Origin: Strix aluco
Taxonomy: Eukaryota > Chordata > Aves > Strigiformes > Strigidae
Direction of reading: 5' to 3'
DNA: 64,000 nucleotides
NCBI RefSeq assembly: GCF_031877795.1
Contig: NC_133934.1
Location: 105,588,610-105,652,609 of the forward strand
Below, one piece after another: positions 13,261-28,420 of this stretch. The translations under genes were made by a program, and so were the position numbers. Position 1 is the first letter of the stretch. The number at the start of each line of letters is the position of its first letter. Under the pieces are notes generated by a model. It did not search any database, was not told the DNA's origin, and saw only the letters and a list, made by a program, of their open reading frames with translations.

Positions 13261-16200
13261 GGCCTCACCAGTCCTTAAAGCCTTCACCAGTGTTTACTGT
13301 GTATGTCCTGAAGTTCTGTCCTCCATCCGCACAAGAACTGCCTGCAAAATCTTCTTGTCAAACCTCTGTCCTCACCTTAGCCTACTCTGTTCCTTCAGCA
13401 GTGCTACTATAGGACAAGAGGTTCTGGGCTTGGAAGATGCTGCACTGTCAGTATTATTCTTGTTTCTCACATGGCTGCAATGTGGACTTCAGCAAATACC
13501 ATCTTCTAACACATGGACATGCCAGTAACAGGCAACACGCTGGCAGCAGGTATTGCATGGGCACAAAAGAGGCAAATGTGGGATGCATATCTGGGAAGTC
13601 ACACATAACAGCACAAAGTCAGCCCCAGGAGAAGTGCCTTCAGGAAAGCTCAGAGTTAAAGTGGTCAGAAGATCAGGAAGGTCAATCAGAAGCTAAACAG
13701 AAAAGAGAGGAAGGATAAAGTTAGGGAGGTGAGGATGAGAAGTTTAAACCTGATTCAAGAAGAAGCCAACAGAGAGAAAGCCATCGATGCCACATCATGG
13801 TGACAGAAGCAAGTGCCATTGGTCATGGGCTGAAGGAGGCAAAGATAAAGGAGCATGGTTGGGGGCTGCAGAGCACAGGCTGTCAAGACATGACTTTGAC
13901 CCGTACCTGGGTTAGAGCTAGGGCTGTCCATGCGGTGGAGCAAGCCAGACCCTAGGGAAGCCAGGCACAACAGATTGGTAAGTCTTGGGCACGGGCTGGT
14001 GTTCAGGGCAAGGAATGGAGGCTGGATGAAGGTGCCCACACTGACTTCAAGCTTGGGTCCCAGAGAGAGGAGCATCTCAGTAAGAATGTCACCCCGTTGG
14101 TACAGTAGGTTTTTAGCATTCTCCTCACCATCCCATTTTTCCCTCCTGCTCTGCACCAACTTCCTTTAATTTGCTCATTAAAGGGAGCTGGGTTATTACA
14201 ACAAATTGTGGCATTTTCTCTTTAAACCTGTGAAAAAGCTAGAGCCCTGAAATTGCCCTGAACACTAATGGGTACAATCCTGGCTCAAGCAAGTTATTGG
14301 CAAGCTTCTCACTGACTCCTGCAGAGCCAAGATTTCACCTCAGATGGAGGCTATCTTTCAGTTAAAGGTATTACTCTTAATATTCATTAAAATTCTGTTT
14401 AATCCAGGCTCTACAAGGGGCAAACCCTGAAATTCATTAAGAGTTTTATAAAAAGCCAGCATGAAGGACCACAGTCAGGAGAAGTGCTTTGTTGCAGAGG
14501 CTGAGGAATGCCAATTTAAGACCTGGTCCAAGGAATGGGATGACTTGGTGCTGGAGCCCACTGGGAACATGAGCTCCCAGGGCGTGAGGGGCTGTGGACC
14601 TGGTGGGGTCCCCTCCAGCTCCCCATGGCTTTGCTTCCGTAGCTCCTTGCCTTTTCCAAGGGCCCCAGTGCTGAGGCAGAGGAGGGCAGGTGAAGGAGTC
14701 AAGATGGAGCTACAGCTGCTGCAAAGTGCCCAGCTAATGTCCTTGCTTCACCCTCTCTCTTTCCTTCAGCCTCCTTCATGTACCCACGCAGACACGGGCT
14801 CGCTCCTGTCTGCAGGTGCTTCCCCTGCCTGCCCTCCCCAGCAGCTCAGCCCACAGCCACGATGCAGTCAGTGGTCAGTCTGATCCCCATGACCCCACAG
14901 GTCTCATCCTTGACATCCCAGCTCATTTTATGTCCATCTGCCATCCCCCGAAGCCTCTCCCCAGAAAAGCCTCAGAGTGCAGCCATCAGTGGGGAGCAGC
15001 TGCTGCCTGTTCGCTCAGCTGTGGGTCCGGTGATGATCATCCACCCTTCCCTGCTTTTGGAGGTTGGGGGTTCAAAGGAGAAAACACTTTGTGCATGTGA
15101 GCGAGCTACCCCAGCTCCTTACCAGCTGAGGGGGCTGTCATAGATGTCCCTCCCAAGGACCTCAGCTGCATCCCTGACACTGGAATACCACAGCATCTTC
15201 CTGCAGACCTGGGCTGGTGCTCAGCTTCCTGAGACCCTCCAGGCTGGAAGCGTCCAAGAGACTGGATCCAGCTCTCAGGCTGCTGAGGGACTTCACTGCC
15301 TGTGTGAAAGGAGGATGAGGGCGGCAGGCAAACGTGGGACCTATCCTGGGCAGCTGCTGCCCACCCTCCTCCAGCACACTGCCTGGCTTCGGACAGCATG
15401 CTAAGCAGCTACGTGCAACTCCTTCTCCTTTGAAGCACTTTGGCCTCCCTCATGGCAGGAGGGCACCCAAGATGTCCCAAGTCCCCCAGAGGCCACCATA
15501 TTCCTGAAGAAAGCCAGCCCCAGTTCTGTGCTTCACCCAGTGAGAGCCTCTATCCCTGCCACAGCCTGCACTTCATTGCATGCTTGTGCAAATCCCCATG
15601 GGCTGCTTGTGACTTACTGCTGGCATCTGATGGTGTTTTGGACTTCAAAACCCACACTCACTGAGCCAATGAGAGAAGACCCGGAGAAGCTGCCCAAGGG
15701 CTTGCAGTTACCTGTCTGGAGGTGCAGCCCCTCTGGAAGTGAGCAGGCAGCTGGCAGGGAGAGCCAGTGCTCACAGCCCTGATGTTAGCAGCTGGGATAA
15801 AAAACCTGCAGGTTACTGAAAAGAGAAAATGGCCTGGAGGCTGAAAGAGAGTGAAGTTAAATGGAAGAAGCTAGGCAGGTGAACTCTGTGAGTACCATGC
15901 CACACCACAGCAGGAAAGCTGAGCACTTCTGCAGGCCCAGGGCTGGGATCAAGTCATAGGATTAGAGACACTTGGCCAAAAAGCTAATGAATCACCTCAA
16001 CTGGGGAGCCAAACCCCAGACACTATAGTATTTTCTGACCCTCAAATGTAAACCAAAGTGCCTTGGGTCTGTCCTTTAGGTCACTTTAATTTCAGTGCAG
16101 ACATCTTAGATTCTCTGCCTGTATTTGCGGATGCTGTGATTTCATATGCTTTTTCATGAGGCTTATATAAATAAAAAATATTTCTTCATCAAATAAGTAT

Positions 16201-19200
16201 CAGTGCATTTTTCACAGGCTGCAGCTTTAGGTGGTTGCTCGACCTCTGTGAGAAGCCCTGCTCTGCTACATGTTAGACAAACAATTTTTCTCTGTCCCTT
16301 GTGTTTCTCTGCATCTGTTAACTCCTTTATTTTTATTTCTAAAAGCTGTCCCATCAGGCTGGATGACTCTTAAATCCCTGTCCTCTCTGTATTCTGCAAC
16401 CCAGATTTAACCCTACGAGTGCCACTGCTGCCTGAAGCCAGAAGGCAGGCTGCCAACAGCCCCCGCTCCCTTTCCTCACAAACATCAGCTGCCTTTCCCA
16501 GCCGTAAAATATTGTTGGATGAAATACATTAGGTTCTCTCGATCAATAATCCATCAGTACTCCTGAGCACCAGGGAAGCAGCCAGCTTCTGCCTCTTCCA
16601 GCTTATTCCCAGAGAACTGTTCTGTCTCCCCTGTTGCCCTGCCAGATTCTGATTCTCTTCATCCCTCCCTTGTCCTTCTGTTGTTTCCAAAGTCTGGCAC
16701 TGTTCTTCCTTGTGCTTGGTGTTTTATTTTCCTAAACTATGCCCATATTTCTCTTACTTCTTTCTTTCTACCTCTTCTCGCTTTCTTCTTCCAGGCTCTC
16801 CCCTCTGCTTCCTCCTTACTACTATCTCTCAGTAAATTATATACTGTCATTTACAACTGTAATGATGATGAAAGACCCAAGATGTGGAAATAGCAGGAGA
16901 CGGTTCCTGCACTGCCCCTTCCCTCCTCCCCTCACACCCCAGGCATATTTCATTTTTCCAGCTCTCCTGCAGCCAGAGTAGTGAAGCTCCAGCCTGCCGG
17001 GGGAGCATCCGCATCATGCCAGCGGATGCAAAAATGATGAAGGATGGCAGAAAGGGCCAGCTCCCCCGGCTAAGCTCCTTCAGGGAGCTGTGGTGTTACA
17101 GCTGAAGCAAGGTGAGGGTTGGCTCTCGGAGTGCCTTCCACCCAGCCATCGCCAAGTGCTCTGCAGTGATAGGCAAATCGCTTTATCTCTGTGACACAGA
17201 TGGAGAACCTGAAACAAATCACTGGGCTCTGTAATGAGTGAGAGGGGCACAAGCAGAGTGTCCCCTCTTTACGCTTTGAAGGAGAATATCACTGAAGGGG
17301 ACTGGCACCAGGGACCAACCATAGCTGAGCCTGATTCTCCCCATGGGAGCAGTAACAAACCTTCTCACTGCAGATCTGGAGTCTGCAATGTAATATTCAG
17401 CCCAAAGTTTGACACTCCTCTGCCCCCAGCCTGCTGTGGAGGTGGCAGGGGACTGACTTGCAGGGAGAACATGAAGAGGCTGGACCTCAGACACAGCACA
17501 CAGCACACCAGGGAGGGCTGAGGGCAGCAGCCCTTTAACAGGGAAGCTGAGGAAGTAGACGTACATGGTGATGGATATGACCATGGCATGACAAAGGTAA
17601 TGAGAGACAGGCATAGCCCACATAGCTCCACACAGAAACTTCCACCTTCACCTTATCCAAACCTCGAGGCGTAAGTATGTTTACTGGAAGTTGATCCAAG
17701 CAGCCCCTGGACAAACCCAGCCCTGCACCTCACCTTGGCCATAGCTACAGGTCAGACCCCACAGAGCCATCAGCTCTGCTCCTGCTCATTCTGTTTGTCA
17801 CTTGAAAGGAGTGGTTTTTATTTGTCTCTCCTTTTCAGATGGCTTTTATCTGTCTCTCTTCTTGAAATACCTGTGCCTGTTCCTACATCGCATGTGTCAT
17901 TCTTGATGATTTCAGTAAATCAAAGCAGGTAGCCAACTGTTGGCTGAACATTAGCTGTGCTGGAGATGCTTTTCCAGTGGTATAAGCTGTTTCGATAAGA
18001 TAATGAGAAATTAGTCAAGCGTTCATGAACAGATGCTCTTCCTTCTGAAGAACACAGGGCTCACTTCATTGTTTGAACAAATCTTTCTGCTAAGCCGCTG
18101 CTAGCTGCTAAGGTGCTGATTTGATGTGACGCGTACCATTCATCTTCATAACAGTTTCCAAGTTGGGTACTACAAACTGAGGTTTGCCGTCACCCACGGG
18201 CTGTTTTGGCTGAGTCAGACACACCTCCCAGCAAGTGCTTTCAGTGGGTGGAAAGGAAACTTCTTGAGCTGGTCCAGGAGGCCACCACACACTCCTCATT
18301 TCAATGCCTTCCCACCATTAATCCTGCAACGCCACTGGGCATCCAGCCACTGCGTGCAAGATCTACAAAGCCAGTGGTTGCTGTCGTATTGGCTCTGAGG
18401 AGCATATAGGCCAGTCCTCTGTTTTATTTCCTCTCTGGAAAGCATGCACAGCTCTCTGGAAGGATGTGGTGTGACATGCATACGGCAGGTCATCTTCATG
18501 GTGGGTCATTTCATGGCAGTGGCCCAAGGGTGTGGAGATCCTACCAAGGATGAACACCTAGAACCAACATCTCTGGCCATCTCCAGTAATGGAGCGAGCA
18601 GTTCAGTGTCTTCTCAAGAGGGCCAACTCAAAAAGCAGGTCGGTGCTGACTCTACCATGTAGTATAGTTTCAGTCGGCCTTGTCCTGATCTTCGTAGGGA
18701 GGAATGAAATAGTGGAAAACTTCCAATACTTTTTCTGTATTTTGGAAATTCCTGTGGAAAAAAAGTGCGTTCCAAAATGACTTACATTTTTTGAATGAGA
18801 GCCAACACTGGAGTTTGGAGGCTCAGCGCCTTCATTCATATAGACTAAATTCTCTATAAAAAGTTGATAAATTGATACCTGTTCTTGTGAATCTGAAAGC
18901 TACAGCTCTTCACCTGGGGTCTGGCTGCACCCAGGCTCTCAGGACCCTTATTTTATATCTGGCAGGCTCTAGTGGTTTATTAACACATTTACTCTTGTCC
19001 AGCCTCTTGCTCAAAGCTTTATACATCAAGGACGACACCACCACAGAACAGACCTGTGCTGCTGGCTCCCTGGGCTCTCGTTTCTAGGCTTAGCACAGCT
19101 CTGTGCTGCTGAAATCCTGGCCACTTGCAGAGAAGTAGAGAGCGCCAATATACAAAAAAGAGGTTATTCTCCTGGATTTACAGTCTCTCCAAAATCTCTA

Positions 19201-22200
19201 CAGCTCTTACACCATCTCTATTTTTTGTGGTACAAGCATGCAGAGTGTATGAAGCTATAACCCAACACATTCTTCTCCTTCAAGGCTGCACACCCAAAGC
19301 TCTAGTTATTCAGCCCCACTTCTCCTGGGATGTCGTATTTATTCCTAGTTGTCTTCTGACTATCAAAACAAATTCGGATGTGAACTCAGTGGTGGACATC
19401 ATGGGGCGCAGGAAACAATTATAAAGAGCAGAAATAGCCTACATACACAGCGGGAACAGCTCTCTGATTCAGAGCCCTTATTATAGATCAGAGCCCATAA
19501 GATTCAAAGTCCGTATAGACCATCAGAGACTGTGCTGTCTCTGGATTTCCTCTGAAACATGCCTTGGCAAGTAGAAAAAGACATGTCTGTCATATAAAAC
19601 AATTTATTTAACCCTTGTCAGCCTGGAGTGGTCCAGTGTAGTAGAAGGAGGGGTGTCTGAAGCTGGGGCTGGGTTAAAGTGGGCACACTAGCCTAGAGAA
19701 TTTTACATCTGGATTCTGCAGTGGCAACAGATGACTTGATTAGGATTGGTGGTGGAGCTCCAGGGCTGATTGGACTAATTGTCTCTCAGCCCTGAAAATG
19801 CCTCCTCAGCCATTTTCAGAAAATTAAGTTCTGTGTCCATGGGCATCTTCTCACTCACTGATTTCCCTTGTACAATGGTCAAACAGCCTTAATAGGCAAA
19901 GAGGTTCATCAAGTATGACACAACATACTCTGAAAGCTGCTTCTAATCAAAGTCATTGCCTTTACAAAAGCAGAATTACCCTGAGTCCTTGGGAAGCCCC
20001 TGATGGTATGAATAAGTATATGACCAGGTTGATCTCTACTGCACTGATTGTCCCTTGGCTCTGCACTGCAGGAGGCAGGGGGATGCTTTCATCAGCTTTT
20101 TTGATTCTGCCTCTACCCCAGTGCAGGAGACATCCTTTCCTGAGACCACTTCCTTGGGGTGTGCAGAAGCATTACCTGGATCTGCTTTCTGATGCATGGT
20201 TTGCACCAAACTCAGTGCTTCTTGACCAGCCATCATGGTAACTGAAGAAGCAGTCCCTCCTCTGCACTCCCGTTAGAGGACATGGATATTTGTTGTTTTC
20301 TCTCTGCTTTTTGCCATCAGAGATTTGCACACCTCACTGCCCCAGCCCAGAAACTCATCAATGCCATGATAGGTTTGTGAGGCCCATCAAAGCCATGGGA
20401 TTAGGGCCTTCACAAGCCACTAGCTTTCTGCTGAATGTGCCCCCAACTTCGCCAACAAATCTGCAGTAGCAATGACCCAATTTCATCTCTCTCCGCCACT
20501 CAACCTTAGACAAGAGTGTGGGATTTATTATGCTGGGACTTGTGCTCCTAAGCGTGAGGACGCTGCTGTTATCAGCAGTTGACAGGCCATCAAGAAAACA
20601 TTGCTGTCAAAGTGACAAGCCAGTGGTTAGCATTTTCCCAAAGGCTTGTTTGTCTGTAAACAGCAGGAGGAGTGCAGCTCCTGCCATGAAAACAGGTTCT
20701 CTGGGGCCTGGGGGGAATCACACACGCACACCTTACACCCCCCACCCCCAGCCAGGACAGGTCACGGGTCCCAGCCCCGCAGCATCGCTACTGGAGGATG
20801 AGCAGTTTCTGAGATGGCTGCTGTGCACTGCCACAGGTGGGACAAAGCCCTGGCCACCTTGCTGAAGACTTTTTTGATTGGTGAGGGGTAAAGATAGTCA
20901 GTGTGGTGTGGCTGTCCAGAACATCTGTACCCTATTTTTTGGAAGAACGTGCATTACGTTTGAATAACCTCTAAGCATGGCAGGAGAGGACTCGGCACAG
21001 AGCCTCAGGCCCATGGGTTCCCTAATCTGGGCACTATCTGGAAGTGGCTACTTGCCAGAGATCACATCCTTTTTCTTTTTTGATTAAAGGCAATTCTTTC
21101 TCATTAAGCCTCCTTTTTAAAATTTAAGACCACAATTCTTGGCATACCATTTTCCATGACGATGTGGACGCTCTTACACTGTGGCCTCGATTTCTTTGGA
21201 TGAGGATGCCCCAGCCAGCAGCAGCTGAAGGGCCATCACACATGCCGTCCTGCCAGGCTGACAAATGGGAGGTCACACGCAGTTATTTTGTCAAGCAACC
21301 CACATGCATTATTTAGAGGGATGCCTCCCTTGTGTGCTCTTGAGCTGGGCTGGTCTAAAATGCAATTGTTTGAAATGTCATGTCAGGAGGACCTTTACCA
21401 GCAAGCGCCATGTGCGAAAAAGAGACGTTCTGGAAGCATGCATGTGTTTTAGCTCTTTTTAGTGGCTGGTCTCTCAGGGGAGTGGGCTGTCTCCATCACT
21501 TTGTGTCTGTTTTCCATGGGCCAAGTCAGTTCATAGCTGTTTGGTTACTTTTGATAAAGTATATGGGGTTTCTGTCTGAAATGAAGTCAGTGTATGGGAT
21601 ATTTCCCTCAGCATTTAAAGTGCTCTTCCACCAGGAGAACTGGCCTAAGGTTTCAAGGTATTGAATCACCCTCTTTCGTTCATGGATGTTTTTGCTCTAA
21701 AAATGTGTCACAAAATAATGAAAAAAAAAAGAGTGGAAAAAAATGCTGAAGTCCATCTCGTGACTCAGATAGCCATGATCAGATATTAAAGACAGGTTTT
21801 AGCACTTTATTCCCTCCTCCCAGAAAATCCTTCATCCTTGTGAGGTGCTTTGGTGAAGTGCTCAGAGGTATTGAAAGACAAGGGAAGATGCATGACCTTG
21901 GGTCCAAATGAGCACCCCTGGCTGAAATTTCATCACAGAAAATCAGGAGCCACCTATTCCCCAAAATTAGATTTTCTGCAGCCTATTGTTTCCATCCAAG
22001 CAGTGTCGGCAGTGTTAGGCAGGACACAGTGTAAGCTCAGCTCTGTCGGAGGCGGGCAGGGGATGAGCAGGAGCCTGCCTCTTTAATGGGGAAGGAAACC
22101 AAATTAATCCCATTCAGACTCAAAGCCTACTGTCAGAGGAAGGCTGAGAGGTCAGCGGAGAACTGCTCTACATAGCTACATTTTTATTGTATTAATTTCC

Positions 22201-25200
22201 CTGCTGCTCAGTCAGAGGATTCAAGAGCAAATCCACTTTACAACTAACATTTAAATGGGGAAAACCTTTTAGAAAATTGTGGGAACTGGTATCACCATGG
22301 AGAAAGTCTGCATTGCCCAGCTTTGCTTTTCCCAGGAACAAGGTTGCCTTTCCAAGGTGGTCTGCTGGTGCTTGCTCTCCTGGTCCCTGAGTGTGATGGG
22401 TATTAAACTGAGGTTTCCCTGCTGGGGCTGGCTCAATATCAGTGCCGAGCATCCTGCCAGAGCTGCTGGTCTGGGGCAGGGTTCCTACCCTCCTACCTTG
22501 TTTCAGACAGCAAAGATGCTGGATTTTCCCCAAAAACCTTTCACACAACCTCAATCAGAAAGGAAAGACTACATGTTTCACTCAAAATCAGGAATTCAGA
22601 AGGTTAGAGAAAAAAACAGTCAATCACTATTTCTATCAATTAGATAGAGATCAACTTTTTCTGTCTTGAATGGGCTTCTCTTTCTTCCCCTGCTGATGCA
22701 GAAGCTTGCAAATTCCTGCCTGAAAATGGTTGCCCAATTAACTGGTAACTGTATGCATGTTAACTGCTGCATTGCACTGAATTATTTTGCACTTTTTATT
22801 GTCATTATTAAAAGGTTAGGGGAAAATTTAGTTGTTGTCTTGTGAAGCTGAGGATCGACTTCTACATTTCCAGTGGTTTGGCTGCTCACTTTCTGAGGCA
22901 ACTGCATGGACCCAGTGAAGTCCCCGATGACTTGGGAAGGGCAGCGAGCTAGCAGGGGTTGTTTCCCTCACTCCATCTGAACATCCTTTTTCTGCCGCTG
23001 GTGTGGCTGTCTGCAAAGGCACTTGCTATAGGAGCTGCTGTCTCAAGGGATGTCCCTGGTTTCCAGCCTCCTGCAGCCTCTGCCATCACCTGCTTGGAAA
23101 CACAGAGTTTACCAGCAAAAGCCAAGGCTGGTGCCTGCTCTTCCCTCCCAACAGAGGTGCTTTATTTGCCATTTGAACCATCTGGGCCCAATGCGAGGGT
23201 TGGGAAAGGATCCGGGAGATTGCAGGGAGGACTGGCACCCTTTGCCCGCTGCTCAGGATGTGCAGGGCACTGCATGGCACACTGGCCCTGGGGGGGTGAC
23301 TTGGGCTTGAAGAGCTGGGGACCAGAGCCAGGATCAGCTTTGGCAGAGCCACTGGGATGGGGGATCCCTGGCTGGGGGAGTGGGTGAAGCAATGCAAGGG
23401 ATTTGGGGGAACCAGGGAGTGCTGGGGAAGCATGGCAGCAGGTGAGCAACGAGCAAAACCTGATTTGGGCTGCTCTGAGCACCTAAGGAGCACCCCCAAG
23501 TCCCTGGTGGCTGATGGTGCTGTCCCTGACCCTGTCTTTAGCCCCACTGCTGCAGGAGCCTGAGTTCTAGGTACCCCTCCCGGGGAGCTTGCTCAGCCTG
23601 CAGAGGAGTGCCAAAGAAAGGAGTCCTTACTCCCTCCCGGCCAGTGCCTTGGGGTGCCAGGATGGCTACAGGGGTACTGGTGGGGGGCTGCAGCCACTAC
23701 AGCACCTGGTAAATTGATGCCAGGGCTGCTCCTCAGCCTGACTGCAATCAGGATGATGCAGGGAGGACTCTTCTGGGATTACTCCATTTGTCTCATTTTT
23801 ATCTCTCTTTTGCTACCTTGTCCTGTCACTTCTTCTTCAAGAGCTCTTCCTCTGGCTCATCTCCCTTTTCTTCTTTCTGCAGGACTCTTGTGTCCCTTCT
23901 TTCACCATATGGTCCCATCTTTCTTCCTCCTCTTCTGCCACCTTCCTGGCCTCTGTGTCCCCATCTTTGTCTGGAGTTTCCAAATGCCCACACACCAATG
24001 CCATATGCAGCCAGGCCAGCTTTTCTGATCCTCCTTCACACTTAACCACACCATTGCTGACTTCCATAGGGCAAAGAGAGGAGAGGTGGACAGCTGCCTT
24101 GCTGGGAATGGAGAAATGCTGGAGCTGGGTGATCTGGGCATCAAATGCTGTTGGATGGGGCTCAGTTCTATCCAGGATGGAAAAACTGCTTCATTTCCAT
24201 TGGTTTTTGCTCTCTCTGTTGGGTTGGCTCCTGCTGTCTTGGCTGAGTCCTTGCTAGACATGGGCCCCAGGCTCTGGGGCTGATCACAGGCTCCCCCTTG
24301 GAGGTAGACGGGTGTCCCCTGGAAAGGTCTTCAAGGACAGCTCTGCTGTTTGACAGAGAACCTGTTATCTTCACTTTGCAAGTGCGGAACACCCTGCAGT
24401 GCCCCCAGTCAGGGCCAAAGGTGGGGGACCACTCTGCAGCCACATGGGAGGGATTCCTGGACATGCCCTTGGTGGGCAGCAAGCTGCAAAGGTCCTGCCT
24501 GTCAGCCTGGCTGCCACAGCATTCCACCCCAGGCCCCTTTCTGGGTCATGCTGGTTGAGAGAACATGTGCTTTGGCATGTTTTTGGCAGGTCCTGTGCAG
24601 GGTGCAGGGTTGAGGTGCCTGCCAAGGCAGGGTCCCCCCACTGTCAGCACACTGCTGACTGTATGAGTTCCCACAGCCGGCCCCGTCAGCCCCCTCACTC
24701 ACACTTATTGGAAAAAATAATTGGATGTATTGAAGTGCAGCACCGTTTTACTTAACAGATAAGAAATTTCATATCTGGCCTGATTAGGGGCCAAGAGATA
24801 TGAGCTCACTCCAGAGCCAGCAGCGGAGGCGATTTCATTTCACTTCTGCTGACGAGGGAAGAAGTTTGAGGGGCTGAGCACTGCTGTGATTTGCTGCATT
24901 AATGTCACCACAGGGGGGGACTTGTCTGCTCCCAGTGGGCACAGGGGTGTTCTGAGGAGCTCAGCTAGGGAGGCATCATGCCCCCACCGAGCCCCGTGCA
25001 GTGCTCAAGCACAGCTGGTTGGCATCTGGCAGTGAGCACAGCATGGGGGCTCAGGGCAGTGTGAGGTGCTCATCCTCCAGCTCAGCACCTGGAGGGCAGG
25101 GGGGTCCCAAGCCCTCGCTGCCTGTGCCGGTGGTACCCAGCACCTCACCACCTCTGCTCCTTCATCACAAGTGCAAAACACCCAGACTGGTAAAGAAAAT

Positions 25201-28200
25201 CAGAGTCAAGCTGAAGCCATCATGGCACATGGGTCTTTTTAAGGTGGGAACAGCTTGGCTGTCACCCTGATGGGTGTAGCACTGTTGTGATGTCCTTGGT
25301 GCCTCATCTTGGCACAGCAAAAGGTCTTCACTAGAGGTGCTAGCCAAATCCCTCAGGACGGAGGTCCCCACCAGTCCCCCTGCTTTCTGGCTGTCTTGCT
25401 GCCACAGGGCCATGCAAAATGGGCTGTGTCACAGCACAGTCATCTGTTGCAGATGGACCGGGACACAAACCCATGTCACAGCAGGGACACATATGCTTGA
25501 GCATCTCTGTCCTCAGCAACAGTTGGAGGTACCCAGTAAGTCCCTGTACTTTCCAAGGTAGGCTAGATGTCCCTCATCTCCCAGAGAAGCCGACTGGTGA
25601 GGAAAGAAGAGGTCCCAGCATTCCTGGCAGCCAACAGGGCAAAGCTCAAATGGGAAAAATTTGGGCAGGTCTCCAACTCTGCAACCAAAGCTGGAGCAGG
25701 TCAGTGTGCAGGTACGGGGAGGAGGCATGAAGAAAAGGACCTTTGCCTGTGTTTAGACTGAAAACAGTAAAGTTATTAATTGCCATCAGCACAGCGAGCC
25801 AGTGTGGGATGCTACACTGTACCGAGGAAAATGGCATCTGAGGTTGAGGCAGTTAAGTCAGGAGGAGATATAAATGATAGCAGGTGTAAAGTTGCTCCCT
25901 GAACACAGGGTCCTCAGTGTGCAAAAAGCCAGGGGACGGTGGAGGAGGAGACATTTAAGGCACTGAGGACTGGGCCACTGGTTCCCTGATGGCTTGAACA
26001 CCTGGCATGCAGACAGTGCTGTCAGCCCTTGCAACTTCATTCCTAAGCTCATGGCATTTGACACCCCTCCCTGGGGCACAGTGTCTACAGGCATGTTTAC
26101 ATGAGCTGCAAATAAAAATATTTTTCATAAATTTTCATATAATTTTAAATATTTTCAAAATAAAAATAATTTCCAGCCTGTCAGAGCATAAGCTGGGACT
26201 GTGTGACTGGGAGGCATTGGCAGTGCTGCATCCTGCATCACGGGCAATCCTTGTGCAGGAAAAGGGTTTTGCTAAGGTGGCACATCCTTGGGATCTGGGA
26301 GCATCTGCAACACAGCAGCAGGTTCATGTGGTCAAATGCCTCAAAACACCATCCGTCCCTAATGGATCCACAAAATGGAAGAGACTCAACATCCTCTGCA
26401 TCCTGAGAGGCTTTTGGGGAGTTGAGTGCCCCCTCACAAAACCCTGTGCAAGGCATAGGGCAGACATCAACTGGGGATGGAGGGCAGTGTGGTGATAAAC
26501 ATCCTCCTGCCATCAGCCAGACCAGGCACTGGTGTTCATGGGAGAAAGCCGAGATTTCTCCTCTCTTACAAAACTGATGTTGAGTTTTTAAATCAATAGC
26601 TTCACCTTCTAAAATGTTCCAGAAGAGCCTGTAATGATTTTTAATCTATTCTAAATGTCAGAACAAACAGCGTTTTCTTCCGAAAGGCTTTGCAGGCAGC
26701 AGCACTGGGAGCCAGGCGGGCAGTGAGTGCAGCTGTTCTGCCTCTCCATCCCTCTGCTCCGGGTTACACAGCTGCCACAGCAGTCACCTCGTACTGATCC
26801 CCATGGTCCTTGGCTGCTGCACGGAGCCTTGGCCCAGGCTGCAGGCAGAAGCCAGCTTTATTTCTTGGGCTATTTTCTATTAAAGCAGGAATAGCTACAG
26901 AGAGAAGAACTGTGCCCCGGGATGAAGCTTTATCACTATTTCTTGCTGCTATGTATGGCTTAATTTGGAGCAGCCAGCCCCTGGGGGATGTTTCAGCCCC
27001 CCAGAAGGGAAGGATGTTAACCCTGAAGCCTGCTTTGACTTAAGGAAGAAGTCCCTGGCAGCTGTCAGGGCTGAGAGATCCTCAGGACACACATCGCGCT
27101 CCCACTGCCTTCCCGGAGCCACTGGTTTGGGAGTGCTGGTGTCAAGCCTGTTGCAGTGAGATGAGGCATTTCTGGGAGCGAGCTGCTTCAGAGGAGATGC
27201 TTTCAGCAGTCCTCTGGTCCCTCTGAGGATTTGCAGACAGCTCAAGTCACATCTGCTGCTTGCTTTTTTCTCTCTTACCTTTGCAGATGCATTTTCCTCA
27301 CACTTCCTCCTCCAAGTCTCTCCTTCCCTCCTCCGGGCTGTGGGAGCAGAAGTGGTAAAGATGGGAAAATGCTGAATTCATGGAAATAGGTCAGAGACTC
27401 TCAGGTCTCCCAGTGTCCCAGGTTATTGAGATGGGGAAGCGTTAAGCTATTTAAGCCATGAAATGATGCAGAGGGTCCTGCCTGGTACCAGCTTTGGTCA
27501 CCCTCCCACCTCAAGGGCATACCTTGTAAAGGTCTGCTTTACTGAGCTCGAAACAAGCCCAGACAGGCCAGCTCTGCCTGGCGTGGGCAATTGTGAAATC
27601 CCCCCAACACATGCCCTTAGCCTCTCTAACCTGTCAGGGGCCTGGGGTGGGAATTGGGGAGAGGGCTGTAGGCGGCCAAAGCCATACCACGGCTGGTGCC
27701 TGGCACAGAGGTGCTGCGAGAGACCAGAGGTCTCAGCGTACAACAGTGTGCTGCATTGTAAACGGCAATTTCCTCTTGACATCTAATCTTGCTGTTGAAA
27801 AGCATGTATGTTTCTCAATAGGCCAGGCAGGGATATAGTATTCTGTGCCCGTGCCTGCTCCTCTCTTTCCGATCAGGAAATCATGCACTCAGGCTCTCCA
27901 AGAATCCCCTTTCGGGAACATGATTATGCCAGAAACCTCCGTGTTTCTTTTCCCCGTGCTGTACGAGCCACTGAAGGATGGTTCTGGCTTATTTATAGTT
28001 CCTTTCCCCACCACCATATGCTAAAAATGACCAAGGCCCCAGTTTTCACCCCTGCAGCAGAGCCATGGCTTGAGCCAAAGGCAAGAGCAAGCACATCGAC
28101 CCATGGGTACCCATGCCATTCTTCCCACTGCGGGCAGAGAGGTACTGGCAGGAGCTGGGTCCGGGCAAAACCCTAAGGGAGCCATGCAGAGCTGCCCTGG

Positions 28201-28420
28201 GCACAGCAAGGACCTGCCCAGCCTGCACTGAGCATCTCTGGGCAGCACTCCGGGCTCTGCCTGGCACTGCCACACTTCGGATGCCTGGGTTCTGCGCGGG
28301 AGCGTATGAAATATGTTTGGCACTTGCTGAGCTTGCCTCAAAATGCAGTTTTCAGGATGCCAAACTTTTCAGTCACATTTGTTAGCAAGTTTTGTCTGAA
28401 AATGTATGGGATAATTTTTT
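13261..28420. other. long non-coding stretch, nothing recognised apart from low-complexity DNA
   Basis: I found no exon supported by frame plus splice sites, no tRNA or rRNA gene and no intact mobile element. A strongly AT-rich patch lies at 26,108-26,174. Several GC-rich pieces (about 23.0-23.6, 24.3-24.7 and 25.0-25.2 kb) hold longer chance frames without recognisable products. Conserved regulatory elements could be present but cannot be told from single-sequence reading. Confidence 0.4.
26108..26174. repeat. AT-rich low-complexity patch
   Basis: About 67 bases consist almost only of A and T, with repeated ATTTT and AAATA words, inside ordinary sequence. Confidence 0.6.
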